Source: CAWBAT01 sp963810905
Lineage (GTDB): Bacteria; Acidobacteriota; Terriglobia; Versatilivoradales; Versatilivoraceae
Direction: 5' to 3'
Assembly (NCBI GenBank): GCA_963810905.1
Contig: CAWEPG010000019.1
Coordinates: 1 to 64,000 of the forward strand
Length of the DNA: 64,000 bases
The translations under genes were made by a program, and so were the position numbers. Numbering within the stretch: the first letter of the stretch is position 1; the number at the start of each line of letters is the position of its first letter. A model generated the notes under the pieces. It was not told where the DNA came from. It made no database searches and saw only the letters and a list, made by a program, of their open reading frames with translations. Positions 27,340 to 38,098 of the stretch are shown piece after piece.

Positions 27340-30300
27340 CTACTGGAATTGCACGGACACAATCTTAGATACACCCGCCTCTTGCATCGTTACGCCATAA
27401 AGGGTGTCACAGACTTCCATTGTTTTCTTGCTATGGGTAATGAGAAGAAATTGGGTATTGAAGCTCATCGATTTGATCATCTGCGCATAACGTCCCGTGT
27501 TGACCTCGTCAAGCGGGGCATCCACTTCGTCAAGGACACAAAATGGACTTGGCTGGAATCTGAAAATCGCAAGCAATAGCGCAATGGCGGTGAGTGCCTT
27601 TTCACCCCCAGAGAGAAGTAATACATTTTGCAGACGTTTCCCAGGTGGTTGGGCGATAATCTCGATGCCACTTTCTAGTTCATCGGACTCGTCCAGCAGT
27701 TTCATTTCTCCATGCCCGCCTCCGAACAGGGTGCGGAAGGTTTCTTGAAAGTTGGCATTGATGGAAGTGAAAGGCCTCACGAAACTGCTCGCGAGAAACC
27801 TGATCAATTTCGCGAATCGCTGCAGTCGTATCCTCGATTGAATCGATCAAGTCCTGCCGCTGAGTCGTCAGGAACTGGAACCGCTGTTCACACTCCTGAT
27901 ACTCCTCTAAAGCCATCATATTAACGGGGCCCATGGCTTCAATCTTCTGTTTGAGTTCCAGGTATTGGGTATTGAGTTCATTGAATTCGAGCTTCGGCCA
28001 ATCGTTCACTTACTTCCTGCTGAATCTCAGCCAACCCGATCCCAAGTTCGGTCAGGCAAGTTTCTTCTAAATGGTTGTGGTCTGAACTGAGTCGAGCACG
28101 CTCAATTTCATAGCCGGTTCGCAGGCTCTGGACTTGCTCCAATTCAAGCCGCAGTTTTTTCAACTCTTCATCAATTCCCAGTTGCAGAGTGCGCGCTTCA
28201 TTCAAGGAAGTCTCGTCGGAGCGTATTTCCGCTTCCAGTGAAGCCTTTTGGACTGCCTGATTGAAGAGCGCTTGCTCAACCTGCTCAATCGCAGCCTGAA
28301 TCTCGAGGGATTGAGCTTTCCATCCGGTCTTCTGGGCTTCAAGGCGGATTTTCCGATCGCGGCATTCATTAAGGCTGGCCGAAAGCCGGGAGAACTCAAC
28401 TTCCGCAGCTTGCTTCCTTTCTCGAAAGGTTGCGAGTTCGGAGCGGAGTTCGCCTAAGATTTTGGGCTTCGACATTTGCCTGCTCTTTGAGCTGTTTTAA
28501 CTCTTCTTGCTTGAGCGCCGATTTGTGCTTCGATATCCAGTCGTTGTGGCATCAGCGCTCCTCAATATCGGACTGATATTGGGTTCGGCGTATCTGGACT
28601 TGGTCTTTTTCTGCTTCGGTTCGCTGCAACTCCAGTTGGGCTAGGTGATGGCGCTGTCCAAGGGTCTCGATCTCCCCGAGAATCTGTTTTAAGCGAAGTC
28701 GACAGCGAAAAGATCCTTTTCCAGTTCTTGCGCTTTGTCTTTGAAATCTGTCAAACGTTCTTCACCCGAGCGGATGGATTCCTGCAAAGCTTGATGTTTT
28801 TCTTCCACGGTGACGATCGATTTCTCCAGTTGCCCGACCTTTCGGCCCAATTCGCGAATTTCGCGTTTGAGAGAAAAATGACCACTGGGTGGTTTCCCTC
28901 CCCCCGTGATCAGGCGCCCTCGGATCACTTCTCCATCCGGAGAAAGAAATGTCAGGCCCGGGAATTTTCGCGCTAGTTTGACTGCTTGAGCATAACTGGA
29001 AGCGATGAATGCCTGCGCGAGATGGAACATGCCCTCTCGAATGGCATTTTCGAAGGAATCGGGAAGCCGGACGACTGCTCGCAGAGGAACAAGGGTCTCG
29101 TCTGACCTGAAGCGCCGCGCTGGCCTGTTCTTCCAATCTGGAGTCGGCTTGAGGAGTCGAGCCGTCTCCGTAGACCAAAAATGTGGAGCGACCCGCACTT
29201 TTCTCCTTAAGCAGCTGGATGCCTTCATTGACCCGCTCATCAGACTCGACCAGAATATATTCTAATTCTTGTTTGAGAAAAGCTTCAACGACCGCCTCAT
29301 AAGGACTTTCGACTTCCACGAGATCTGCCAGGATCCCGGGGGTCTGGAAGTGGGTTGCCGCCTCTTCTTGGGCCTGCGCTAAAAGCATGCGGACGGCTTC
29401 AGAAGTGTACGCGTGATGGGCAGCCAGGTCTTCGAGGGATTTCAAGCGATGGGTGGACGCGTTCAACTGATCCTTTTGATCCATCAAAAGTCTGCTGTGT
29501 CCGGCAGTCTAATCTTCCTTAAGGGCTGAAAGGCTGACGCTCTCTGCATGAAATCTCGCCCTTAAGCTCCCTAACCTTTGATCGGCCTCTTTTTCCCGGA
29601 GCTGAGAAACTTTCCTTTTCCTCAAACAGGCGTCCTCTGGCCAGAATCGAGTCTTGCACCTCCTGACCCAAGTCGCTTGAGTTGATTCTCCAATCGAGAC
29701 TTCCAGCTCATCTAGTTGTTCTATTTGATTACGCAGGGTTGCTGCCTGACCCACGTAATCTAATAGTCTGCCGTTGATTGCGTCTCCTGAGAGACTTCCA
29801 TCTCCTGGGCTTTGGATTGAATCAGTTGATAACTGGAGTTTTGAGAAAGGAACTCCTGTTGAAGCCGCTCAAACTGCCCAGCCGCCTCCTCAACAGCCTG
29901 CTGTTTTGCGAGAATCTCATTCTGATATTGAGTTTGCTGCATCGTCGAGATGAGCGATTTCACGATCATTGTCTTGTGAGCGAGCCTCGAGTTCGGTCAA
30001 TTGTTCCTTTTGGAAATGAATGCGCTGTTGGCCGCGTTCCACTTCTAAATTAAGTCGCGGCGAGTTGTTCACGAAGCGCTGTCAGTTGACTTTCAATTTT
30101 ATAGATTTGGGTATTGTTTTCGCGATAGCTTCCTTCTTGATTTTCGATTTCAGCATGCTTCGAGGAATACTGGGCCTGATGACGGCATCTAATTGCTGTT
30201 GGTTTAATTTGCAGAGAATCATGGAGAACTCGGGCGCGCTCCCGAAAGAATTGGCGAGAAAGTTCGCGAAATTGGTCACGGAGTTCCCGATAACGTCTAG

Positions 30301-31125
30301 CCTTGGCGGCCTGACGCTTCAAGGAGCCGAGTTGGCGGGAAACTTCTTCGGTAATGTCATTGACGCGCAGCAAGTTTTGTTTGGCTTGTTCGAGTTTGGA
30401 TTCCGCCAGTTTGCGTTTGGTCTTAAACTTGGTAATGCCCGCGGCTTCCTCGATGATGGCTCGCCGGTCAGATGGCTTTGAGCTGAGAATCAGTCCCACC
30501 CGACCCTGTTCGATAATGGCATAAGTATCCGGCCCAAGACCCGTACCGAAAAAGATATCTTGAACGTCGCGTAATCGAACTAGTTTCCCGTTTAGAAGAT
30601 ATTCACTTTCGCCGGAGCGAAAAAGGCGGCGTGAAACCACGAGCTCTCCAGGTTTGGGCTGAAACTTCGGCCGGCGTTTCCGGCGAACCAGTACCGCCGT
30701 TCCGGTTCCTCCTGCGACCGTGGTCTCCGCTCGGTATCTCCTCTGCGCTCTCAGTAGCGGACTCTTCGAATGGGTCTGCGGTGGACTGGAGAGGCATAGA
30801 AATCTGAGCCGCTGCTGGTCTGCGCGTTGTCCGGCATTGGCTTCTTTCAAGCATTTCCGGATCTGCCAGAGTCAGAATGACTTCAGCAAAGCCTAAGCGG
30901 CAGACGGGCGCGAGTTCCATTAAAGATCACGTCTTCCATCCGGCCGCCCCGGAGAGACTTGGCGCTCTGCTCTCCTAATACCCAAGCGATGGCATCGGAA
31001 ATATTGCTTTTCCCGCAACCGTTCGGACCCACAATGGCGGTGATCCCGTTGTCCTCAAAGACCATCTCCACTTTGTCTGCAAATGATTTAAATCCCTGAA
31101 TTTGAATTCGCTTAAGCTTTAACAA
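27340..31125 (-). pseudogene. smc: Chromosome segregation protein SMC (ten or more frameshifts)
   Basis: SMC is the ATPase core of the bacterial condensin. I place the start at TTG 31125 (LLKLKRIQIQGFKSFADK), with AGGA eight bases upstream. Walker A GPNGCGKSNISDAI and VLGEQSAKSLRGGRMEDVIF follow, then after a break YLLNGKLVRLRDVQDIFFGT and AIIEEAAGITKFKTKRKLAE, long coiled coil, a hinge region (LVEVESPYEAVVEAFLKQEL, FLSPDGEVIRGRLITGGG), second coil, and the C-terminal head with the signature LLLSGGEKALTAIALLLAIF and Walker B PFCVLDEVDAPLDEVN. The frame changes roughly every 300 bases, far more often than elsewhere, yet all motifs remain in order over about 1,260 codons. Likely a stretch of low sequence quality. 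Divergent from cysS. Confidence 0.93.
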
Positions 31126-31427
31126 GGGCGATATCCTGGACGGAGTTGAAGTGAGATCCAGTCGCTTCAAAAAAGGATGCGAAAGGCCTTCTCTCGTTGC
31201 GCAATACAGTTAGTGTGATCGGAAACGGGAACTCTGGCAACGAGAAAAACGAAATCCGGCTACCGCCTTCGCTCTTTCATCGAAATATCCTAGATGCAAA
31301 GTTGGCGCAGTCTAGCACAGAGCAAAAAGAGATGTAAAGAAACACGGAAATCGCCCACCCATATTGACTTTTCGGGGATGGCAGTCTATCCTCTGCGGGA
31401 AGCTGCAGAAACGGAAAGAACCCATTG
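31126..31427. other. Divergent intergenic region between smc and cysS
   Basis: About 300 bp. It must hold the promoters for both genes, but I cannot name convincing -35/-10 pairs. No RNA gene recognised. Confidence 0.4.
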
Positions 31428-32826
31428 ATGAAGAATTTCCAATACGCTGACTGGACAAGTGGAAGAATTCCATCCGCATTAAGAACAACAAAGTCAGGAT
31501 GTACAGTTGCGGACCGACTGTTTATGGTTTTGCACATATCGGGAATTTTCGCACGTTTCATTTTCATTGACGTCCTGAAACGATTTCTTCGTTATCAGGG
31601 ATATCCGGTCTATCACGTGATGAATATTACGGATGTTGATGACAAGACGATTCGCAATTCGCAAGCGAACCGAGCCCAAGAAACTGAGAGAATATACGGA
31701 TCGTTTTACCCAGGCTTTTTTTGAAGACTGTGACCGGCTTAAGATTCAGGTTCCTGACAAGGTGTCGCATGCGACCGACCATATCCAGGAGATGATCAAT
31801 CTTGATTCAACGCTTGAAGGAAAAGGGCCATACCTATGAAAAGGATGGATCGGTTTACTTCAAAATTTCTTCTTTTCGAGACTATGGGAAGTTATCCAAG
31901 TTGGATGTGAGACGGAATTCTGGCTGGTGCGCGAGTCGATGTGGACGAATACGACAAGCAGGATGCTCGGGATTTCGTTTTGTGGAAATCCACTCGCAAT
32001 GGCGAGCCTTCTTGGGAATCTCCATTCGGTCCGGGACGTCCCGGTTGGCATATTGAATGTTCGGCAATGAGCATGAAATATCTAGGAGAAAGCTTCGATA
32101 TTCATTGTGGGGCCGTTGATTTGATTTTCCCCCATCATGAAAATGAAATTGCTCAAAGTGAGGGGGCTAGCGGGCAACCGTTTGTAAGATATTGGGTCCA
32201 CGGGGAACATTTGATTGTTGATGGCGAGAAGATGGCGAAATCAAAAGGCAACTTTTTCACGTTGCGGGACCTCGTGGGGCGGGGAATTGACCCGTGGCAA
32301 GTTCGCTATGCATTCCAGAGTGTTCCCTACAATCGTCAGTTGAACTTCACTTTCGATCTGCTACGGCAGGCGAAGAAGTTCCCTCAATCGATTGGAGGAT
32401 TGTCGCCTCGGTTTGACGACGGCTAAAGTGAAACCTGGTTCAAATTCATGAGATCCAGGAATTGAATGCGTCCGTGCTCCGAGTCATTCGAGCGAGCCAT
32501 GGACGACGATCTCAATACGGCCCAAGCGTTGGCTGCCATTTTCGACTGGGTTCGAGACCTCAATACAGCTAGGGCGGAGGGCACTATTCTTGAGGATGAT
32601 CGTTCCGCAGCGTTAAGTGTCATGCATCGAATCAATGAGGTTTTGATCCTGTGGCGCCCGCCGGAAGGTAGTCCCGACGAGAAAATTCGACAACTGATCG
32701 AAGAACGGCAACCAGGCACGGAAGGCCAGAAATTTTGCCCTCGCTGACAAGATTCGCGATCAGATTCTGGAAATGGGGTATATCATTGAAGATACCAAGG
32801 ATGGTGTTCGATGGAAAAAATGCTGA
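31428..32826 (+). pseudogene. cysS: Cysteinyl-tRNA synthetase (five or more frameshifts)
   Basis: Class I aminoacyl-tRNA synthetase charging tRNA-Cys. Read across frames from ATG 31428: NTLTGQVEEFHP, VRMYSCGPTVYGFAHIGNFR (zinc Cys and HIGH-type motif), FIDVLKRFLRYQGYPVYHVM, NITDVDDKTIRNSQ, WHIECSAMSMKYLGESFDIH (zinc site), GAVDLIFPHHENEIAQSE, the KMSKS equivalent GEKMAKSKGNFFTLRD, then the DALR domain FERAMDDDLNTAQALAAIFD and the end FALADKIRDQILEMGYIIED to a stop at 32826. About 466 codons, normal length. Breaks cluster in the first 500 bases and near 32430 and 32730. Complete motif set argues for sequence errors in a functional, essential gene. Confidence 0.93.
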
Positions 32827-32982
32827 CCCCGATGAATACCTTTGAAACAGGGTCGCTCCGACCCTGTACAGGTATTGTTTGCTTCCCTCGTCCGAGCGCC
32901 CGTCCCTCTTTAGCGCTTCTTAGCTGTCCTCCCTTTCCCGTTCATCGTCAGCACAATCGTTTGTTGTGGAAAGGAGCGCCCA

Positions 32983-34328
32983 ATGACCAAGAATCAATGG
33001 ATTGAAATCACAACGGATCTACCCGGCCCCAAGTCTCGCAAGGTGCTGGAGCAAGATCGTCTTTATGTTTCCCCTTCGTACAGTCGTCCCTATCCTCTCG
33101 TGGCAAAGGACGCCCTGGGAATGTGTGTCACGGACATGGATGGCAACCGATTTCTGGATTTTTCAGCTGGAATTGCCGTATGTGCAACCGGTCATTGCCA
33201 TCCACGGATTGTTCGGGTAATTCAAGAACAAGCTGCCCGGTTGATTCACATGTCTGGAACAGATTTTTATTATCCTCAGCTTTCGCAACTGGCACAGAAA
33301 CTGGCGGAAATTACGCCAGGAGATCATGACAAAAAGGTGTATTTCGGGAACTCCGGCACCGAAGCCATTGAAGCGGCAATGAAGTTGGCTCGATACGTCA
33401 CGGGTCGCCATCGCTTTATTGCTTTTTACAATGCGTTTCATGGAAGAACTTATGGGTCTCTCTCCTTGACAGCCAGCAAACCGGTTCAGCGGAAAGGGTT
33501 CGGACCTTTTCTGGAAGGTGTCACGCATATCCCGTTTCCTTCAGCCTATCGCTGCCCGCATGGAGCGGGAACTCAGGGCTGTGGCGAAATGTGTATGCGT
33601 GTGCTTGAAGAAACAGTTTTCAAAACCCTGGTTGCGCCGGAAGAGGTCGCTGCGATTGTTTTTGAACCCATTCAGGGAGAAGGTGGGTACGTGGTTCCTC
33701 CCGGGGATTTCCTGTTTGAATTAAGAAAGACAGCGGACAAGTACGGGATACTTACTCATTGTCGATGAAGTCCAATCGGGCATGGGAAGAACCGGAAAGA
33801 TGTTCGCCATCGAGCATTTCGGCGTCGTTCCTGACATCATCGCGATTGCCAAAGGAATTGCATCAGGCCTCCCGTTGGGGGCCACCGTAGCGTCTTCCCG
33901 GATCATGACTTGGTCGCCGGGGTCCCACGCTTCTACTTTTGGGGGGAACCCCATCAGCTGTGTGGCCGCACTGGAAACCATCCGTTTACTTGAGGAAGGA
34001 CTGATGCAGAATGCGGCGGATATGGGAATGTTGTTAAATTCCGGATTGCGGTCCCTCTCTGACAGGCACCCGATGATAGGTGATGTCCGAGGACTGGGCT
34101 TGATGATTGGAATCGAATTGGTCAAGGACAGGCAAACTAGAGAGAGGGCCGAAGATTGGCGGGACACTAGCTGTACAAAAATGTTTCAAAAAAGGACTGT
34201 TAATTCTGGGCTGTGGAGCGAACAGTCTGAGACTGATGCCGCCGCTCATCGTGAATAAGGAGCAAGCCGAAGTTGCACTAGAAATTCTCGACGAGGTCTT
34301 TTTCGAAATTGAGCGAGGGACATCGTAA
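32983..34328 (+). CDS. Class III aminotransferase, 4-aminobutyrate/acetylornithine type (two frameshifts)
   Basis: About 448 residues. Start MTKNQWIEITTDLPGPKSRK with AAGGAG upstream of ATG 32983. PLP fold-type I class III blocks: FLDFSAGIAVCATGHCHPRI, YFGNSGTEAIEAAMKLAR, FYNAFHGRTYGSLSLTAS, IVFEPIQGEGGYVVPPGDFL, then, after an extra base near 33755, VDEVQSGMGRTGKMFAIEHF, the PLP lysine in IIAIAKGIASGLPLGATV, and GGNPISCVAALETI. A second break near 34160 leads to KGLLILGCGANSLRLMPPLI. The DLPGPKS N-terminus and CGxxSLR ending are those of the archaeal/thermophile GABA-aminotransferase group, which may accept ornithine or other omega-amines. No arginine or GABA pathway neighbours are present, so the substrate stays open. 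Confidence 0.87.
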
Positions 34329-34689
34329 ATGGAAAAACCTTCTGGGACCGGTCAGCAGCAATTCCTCTCCGATGCAGGAATAGGAGTGATTTTACTGCCA
34401 CCGACACCAGGCCGCTGGCACCTCTGCCCTGGAAGACATGAAAATATGACACCGGATTGAAGAACCCGACCTACAATGCTTTAATTAACGGGCAGTATCA
34501 TTGTAGGGCGCTTACCGACACACGCGCACTGTCGATCTGTTTCACGCCTTCTGGTGAATGTGGGCAGTGCGACATAGGAAGGGGGAAATGATTCCCTTAA
34601 GAATTCGTGCAGTTTATCTCTGATCTTATCCAAAAGTTTACGTCAAGCTGGCGTGCGGTTTGGAGCAGCTTCCCGGTCTGGCCCCTCAG
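34329..34689. other. 361-bp gap between the aminotransferase and yraN
   Basis: No credible gene. A 9-bp stem hairpin (34470-34507) is the only structure seen. Confidence 0.4.
34470..34507. repeat. Hairpin with 9-bp perfect stem and 20-base loop
   Basis: CCTACAATG (34470-34478) and CATTGTAGG (34499-34507). No T-tract on either side, so not a typical intrinsic terminator; may be an operator-like dyad or stabilise the aminotransferase mRNA end. Confidence 0.4.
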
Positions 34690-35063
34690 ATGGCGTTCCA
34701 TTTGAAACGGGGGAAGACCGGGGAAGCAGCTGGCCTATCTCTGCTTGAGGAAAAACGGCTACCGGATTGTGGCCCGGAACTATCGGAAACATTACGGTGA
34801 GATCGATCTGATCGGCTGGGAAAAGAGTGTCCTGGTATTCATTGAGGTCAAATTGCGCAACAGTTCGGATTACGGTTTGCCACAAGATGCAGTGAATCTC
34901 ACCAAGCGGCGCCAGATCTCTCGTGTTGCAAAAGAGTATAGAAGGCGCCATCACCTTCATGATATAAACTACCGCTTCGATATCGTGAGCATTCAAGGAA
35001 AACCTGGGAAAGGAACGGATCGAGATTCTGAAGGATGCCTTTAAGGATCCTCTGCCCGCCTAA
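34690..35063 (+). CDS. yraN: YraN/UPF0102 family nuclease-fold protein (two frameshifts)
   Basis: Starts MAFHLKRGKTGEAA at ATG 34690; after a break near 34727 continues YLCLRKNGYRIVARNYRKHY, GEIDLIGWEKSVLVFIEVKL, DAVNLTKRRQISRVAKEYRR and YRFDIVSIQG, then after a second break near 35010 GKERIEILKDAFKDPLPA and TAA at 35063. About 124 residues, standard for UPF0102, a PD-(D/E)XK-like fold with catalytic GEIDLI…FIEVK. Function is unknown; family members are linked to recombination or DNA processing. It lies 10 bases before galT; such a tight spacing suggests one transcript. Confidence 0.85.
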
Positions 35064-35073
35064 GGAGGTAGAT

Positions 35074-36108
35074 TTGTCGGAATTTAGGAAAGATCCCATT
35101 ACTGGACGCTGGGTCATTATCGCCACAGATCGTGGCAAGCGTCCAACGGATTTTCCCGGCACCGCCGTTCGTATCAAGGGAGGTTTTTGTCCTTTTTGTT
35201 ACGGAAACGAAAACAATACGCCTCCAGAAATTCTCAGTTATCGTTCGGATGGAAGTCAGAGGGATGCGCCCGGATGGATGCTACGAGTTGTTCCCAATAA
35301 ATTTCCCGCGCTCCGGGTGGAAGGGAATTTAAATCGTCAGGGAGAAGGGATCTTCGACAAAATGGACGGCGTGGGAGCCCACGAAGTCATCATCGAGACA
35401 CCGGACCACAACGCCAAACTCGCTACCCTGAAGGAACAGGCCGTTCAAGATGTCTTGTGGGCGTTCCGGGATCGCATGCTCGACCTCAAAAAAGATAAGC
35501 GACTCCGTTATGTCTTGATCTTCAAGAATCACGGTGAGGACGCCGGCGCATCCCTGGAGCACTCGCACTCTCAACTCATTGCGCTTCCGATTGTCCCGAA
35601 TCTTGTCCGGGAAGAAATCGAGGGCAGCAAGGTCCATTACTCCTTCAAGGAGCGTTGTGTTTATTGTGACATTATCCGCCAGGAATTAAGCTCAGGGGAT
35701 CGTGTTATCGATGAAAATCAGGACTTTGTTGTGATTGCTCCCTATGCGCCGCGCTTCACTTTTGAAACTTGGATCCTCCCCAAGACCCACGATGCTTGCT
35801 TTGAGGATGCACAAAAAAGCGAATACGAGAATCTGGCGCGTATCCTGAAGTCGACACTTCAGAGAATTGATCATGTTCTCAACCAGCCCGCTTATAACCT
35901 TGTCATCCACACCTCGCCTTTCACAGAACCTGTCACGAACTATTACCATTGGCACATCGAGATTATGCCAAAGCTTTCCAAGATTGCCGGGTTTGAATGG
36001 GGAAGCGGATTCTATATCAATCCCGTTCCTCCGGAAGATTCCGCTAAGTTTCTCCGGGAAGCCCGATCACCAATTGAGACCAAAGAACCGAGATTAGTGA
36101 GTGGGTGA
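35074..36108 (+). CDS. galT: Galactose-1-phosphate uridylyltransferase
   Basis: 344 residues from a TTG at 35074, chosen because AAGGAGG stands six bases upstream and MSEFRKDPITGRWVIIATDR is the family N-terminus; a longer in-frame start would run into yraN. GalT swaps UMP between UDP-glucose and galactose-1-phosphate in the Leloir pathway. Visible: zinc CPFCYGNE and CVYCDI pairs, NKFPALRVEG, GAHEVIIETPDHN, the nucleophile motif LEHSHSQLIALP (HSHSQ) and the second HIT half YYHWHIEIMPKLSKIAGFEW with GSGFYINPVPPEDSAKFLRE. No galK/galE neighbours, so it may serve sugar-nucleotide or glycogen-linked metabolism instead. Confidence 0.9.
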   Translation: MSEFRKDPITGRWVIIATDRGKRPTDFPGTAVRIKGGFCPFCYGNENNTPPEILSYRSDGSQRDAPGWMLRVVPNKFPALRVEGNLNRQGEGIFDKMDGVGAHEVIIETPDHNAKLATLKEQAVQDVLWAFRDRMLDLKKDKRLRYVLIFKNHGEDAGASLEHSHSQLIALPIVPNLVREEIEGSKVHYSFKERCVYCDIIRQELSSGDRVIDENQDFVVIAPYAPRFTFETWILPKTHDACFEDAQKSEYENLARILKSTLQRIDHVLNQPAYNLVIHTSPFTEPVTNYYHWHIEIMPKLSKIAGFEWGSGFYINPVPPEDSAKFLREARSPIETKEPRLVSG

Positions 36109-36171
36109 AAAGGCGGTTTCCTGCTTGGCTGTGCTGAAAAGATCTCTCGATGACGACGGGAAATCTTTTAT

Positions 36172-37527
36172 TTAGACAGCGGGCAATCCAGCCAGGGCCA
36201 TCGCTATTTCCTGGTCCGGGTAGGCGTAGTTCTGCAGTTTGCCGGCAGCATAGTCGATATAGGACTGCATATCGAAGTGACCGTGACCGCACAGGTTGAA
36301 CAAGATGGTTTGACTTTTCCCTTCTTGCTTGCAGCGCAAAGCTTCCTGAATGGTTGTGGCCACGGCATGATTCGCCTCGGGAGCCGGGAGAATGGCTTCG
36401 GCCCGCGCAAACTGCAGGCCTGCCGCGAAGGCGTCGAGTTGTTCGACCGCCGTCGCTTCGATGACGCCAAGTTCGAGCAGATGACTTACTAATGGAGCCA
36501 TTCCGTGGTAACGCAAACCTCCGGCGTGAATTCCAGGAGGGATGAACGTACTCCCCAAGGTATGCATTTTCACGAGAGGAGTCAGGTGGGCTGTGTCTCC
36601 GAAATCATAGGCGAAACGGCCTTTCGTGAGGCTTGGACAAGCGGTTGGTTCGACTGCAATCACACGCACATTTCTTTCTCCCCGTAGTTTCTTGCCAATG
36701 AATGGGAAAGCAATGCCGCTGAAATTGGACCCGCCCCCGGTGCAACCCACGATGACATCAGGATAATCATCCGCCATTTCGATCTGTTCGAGAGCTTCCA
36801 GCCCAATGATCGTCTGATGAAGCAGAACATGATTCAAGACGCTTCCCAGCGCATAGTGAATCTCGGGATTTTGCGCCGCCACCTCGACGGCTTCGGAAAT
36901 GGCAATGCCGAGTGAACCGGTAGAGTTTGGTTTCTCTTTCAAAATGGCCCGGCCAGCCGCTGTTTCCAGGCTCGGACTTGCAACGACCTTAGCCCCGAAA
37001 GCTTCCATGAGGGCCCGACGATACGGCTTCTGGTTGAAACTGACCCGCACCATGTAGACTTTGCATTCCAACCCAAAGAAGGAACAGGCCATAGCTAAGG
37101 CCGATCCCCATTGCCCGGCACCGGTCTCGGTTGTCAACCGCTTGGTCCCGGCGATCTTGTTGTAATAAGCCTGAGGGACCGCTGTGTTGGGTTTGTGCGA
37201 GCCGACCGGGCTGACCCCTTCATATTTGTAGTAGATGCGGGCGGGCGTATCGAGAGCCTTTTCCAGCCGACGCGCCCGATAGAGAGGCGCAGGTCTCCAA
37301 TGACGATAGACTCGTCGAACTTCTTCCGGAATTTCAATTTCACGTTCCGAACTCACTTCCTGAAGGATCAGGTCCATGGGGAACAAGGTCAGGAGATCAT
37401 CCGGCGTGATGGGATTTAGCGTTCCAGGATGCAATACCGGTGCTATCGGACCGGGCAGATCGGCCAAGATGTTGTACCAGAACTTTGGAATGCGATCCTC
37501 ATGAAGCAGATATTTCAGACTATCCAT
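36172..37527 (-). CDS. trpB: Tryptophan synthase beta chain, TrpB2 type
   Basis: 451 residues, longer than TrpB1 (about 400) and typical of TrpB2. PLP-dependent condensation of indole and serine. The N-terminal RIPKFWYNILADLPGPIAPV block is diagnostic for TrpB2; the PLP lysine is in VSPVGSHKPNTAVPQAYY, followed by TTETGAGQWGSALAMACSFF, GCTGGGSNFSGIAFPF (phosphate loop), EPTACPSLTKGRFAYDFGDT and FNLCGHGHFDMQSY. TrpB2 does not need TrpA and can work as a stand-alone serine-to-tryptophan salvage enzyme. No other trp genes are near, which fits that role. Ordinary ATG start, intact frame. Confidence 0.95.
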   Translation of the reverse strand: MDSLKYLLHEDRIPKFWYNILADLPGPIAPVLHPGTLNPITPDDLLTLFPMDLILQEVSSEREIEIPEEVRRVYRHWRPAPLYRARRLEKALDTPARIYYKYEGVSPVGSHKPNTAVPQAYYNKIAGTKRLTTETGAGQWGSALAMACSFFGLECKVYMVRVSFNQKPYRRALMEAFGAKVVASPSLETAAGRAILKEKPNSTGSLGIAISEAVEVAAQNPEIHYALGSVLNHVLLHQTIIGLEALEQIEMADDYPDVIVGCTGGGSNFSGIAFPFIGKKLRGERNVRVIAVEPTACPSLTKGRFAYDFGDTAHLTPLVKMHTLGSTFIPPGIHAGGLRYHGMAPLVSHLLELGVIEATAVEQLDAFAAGLQFARAEAILPAPEANHAVATTIQEALRCKQEGKSQTILFNLCGHGHFDMQSYIDYAAGKLQNYAYPDQEIAMALAGLPAV

Positions 37528-37757
37528 AAGGTTTCCTCACATGTGAATAACACGCGTCCTGGATTGGATGACATTGACGGGCGCTACGATGGAACAGGTT
37601 TTAACCTGATGTCAAGCCCTTTCCTTAAAGGTTGGAAGGCGGGAAGAGTAGATCTGCCGATTCCGCGGGAGAATCCGGGTTGAAGGGTTCCTTCTGAAGT
37701 CATGAGGGGAGGAATTCTGTCGACTTGAGTTAAGGGATTATCCCATCTAAAATTTGT

Positions 37758-37786
37758 TTGACATCGATCGTCGGCAGAACTATATT
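37758..37786 (+). promoter_or_regulatory. Consensus promoter of tRNA-Gly
   Basis: TTGACA (37758-37763), 17-base spacer, TATATT (37781-37786), ending 11 bases before the tRNA. Perfect -35 and ideal spacing. Confidence 0.85.
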
Positions 37787-37797
37787 TTTAATGAAGT

Positions 37798-37872
<75 letters not shown>

Positions 37873-37907
37873 CTTATCTGAATTACAGGCTCGAAAGAGC
37901 CCACGAT

Positions 37908-37990
37908 AAGGCAATTGATAAATGAGTCGTCAGAGCTCTAGCCCTGACAGTAACCGATTCTTCGCGAACATTTATCAGTTGCCTTTTTTT
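37908..37990 (+). terminator. Large terminator-like hairpin after tRNA-Gly, possible small RNA
   Basis: A 17-base arm (37908-37924, AAGGCAATTGATAAATG) pairs with 37969-37985 with one mismatch, then a run of seven T. The 44-base loop contains a second small hairpin GTCAG…CTGAC (37929-37948). Unusually large for a terminator. Confidence 0.7.
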
Positions 37991-38098
37991 GCGTCGCTTT
38001 AATTGCCAACAGGTCTTCTTTTGCCTCACACCGTATTTCGTTTCAGAAATAGAAATCATCCAAGACAACATCATATTTAACGAGAAAGAAGGAGCGTC

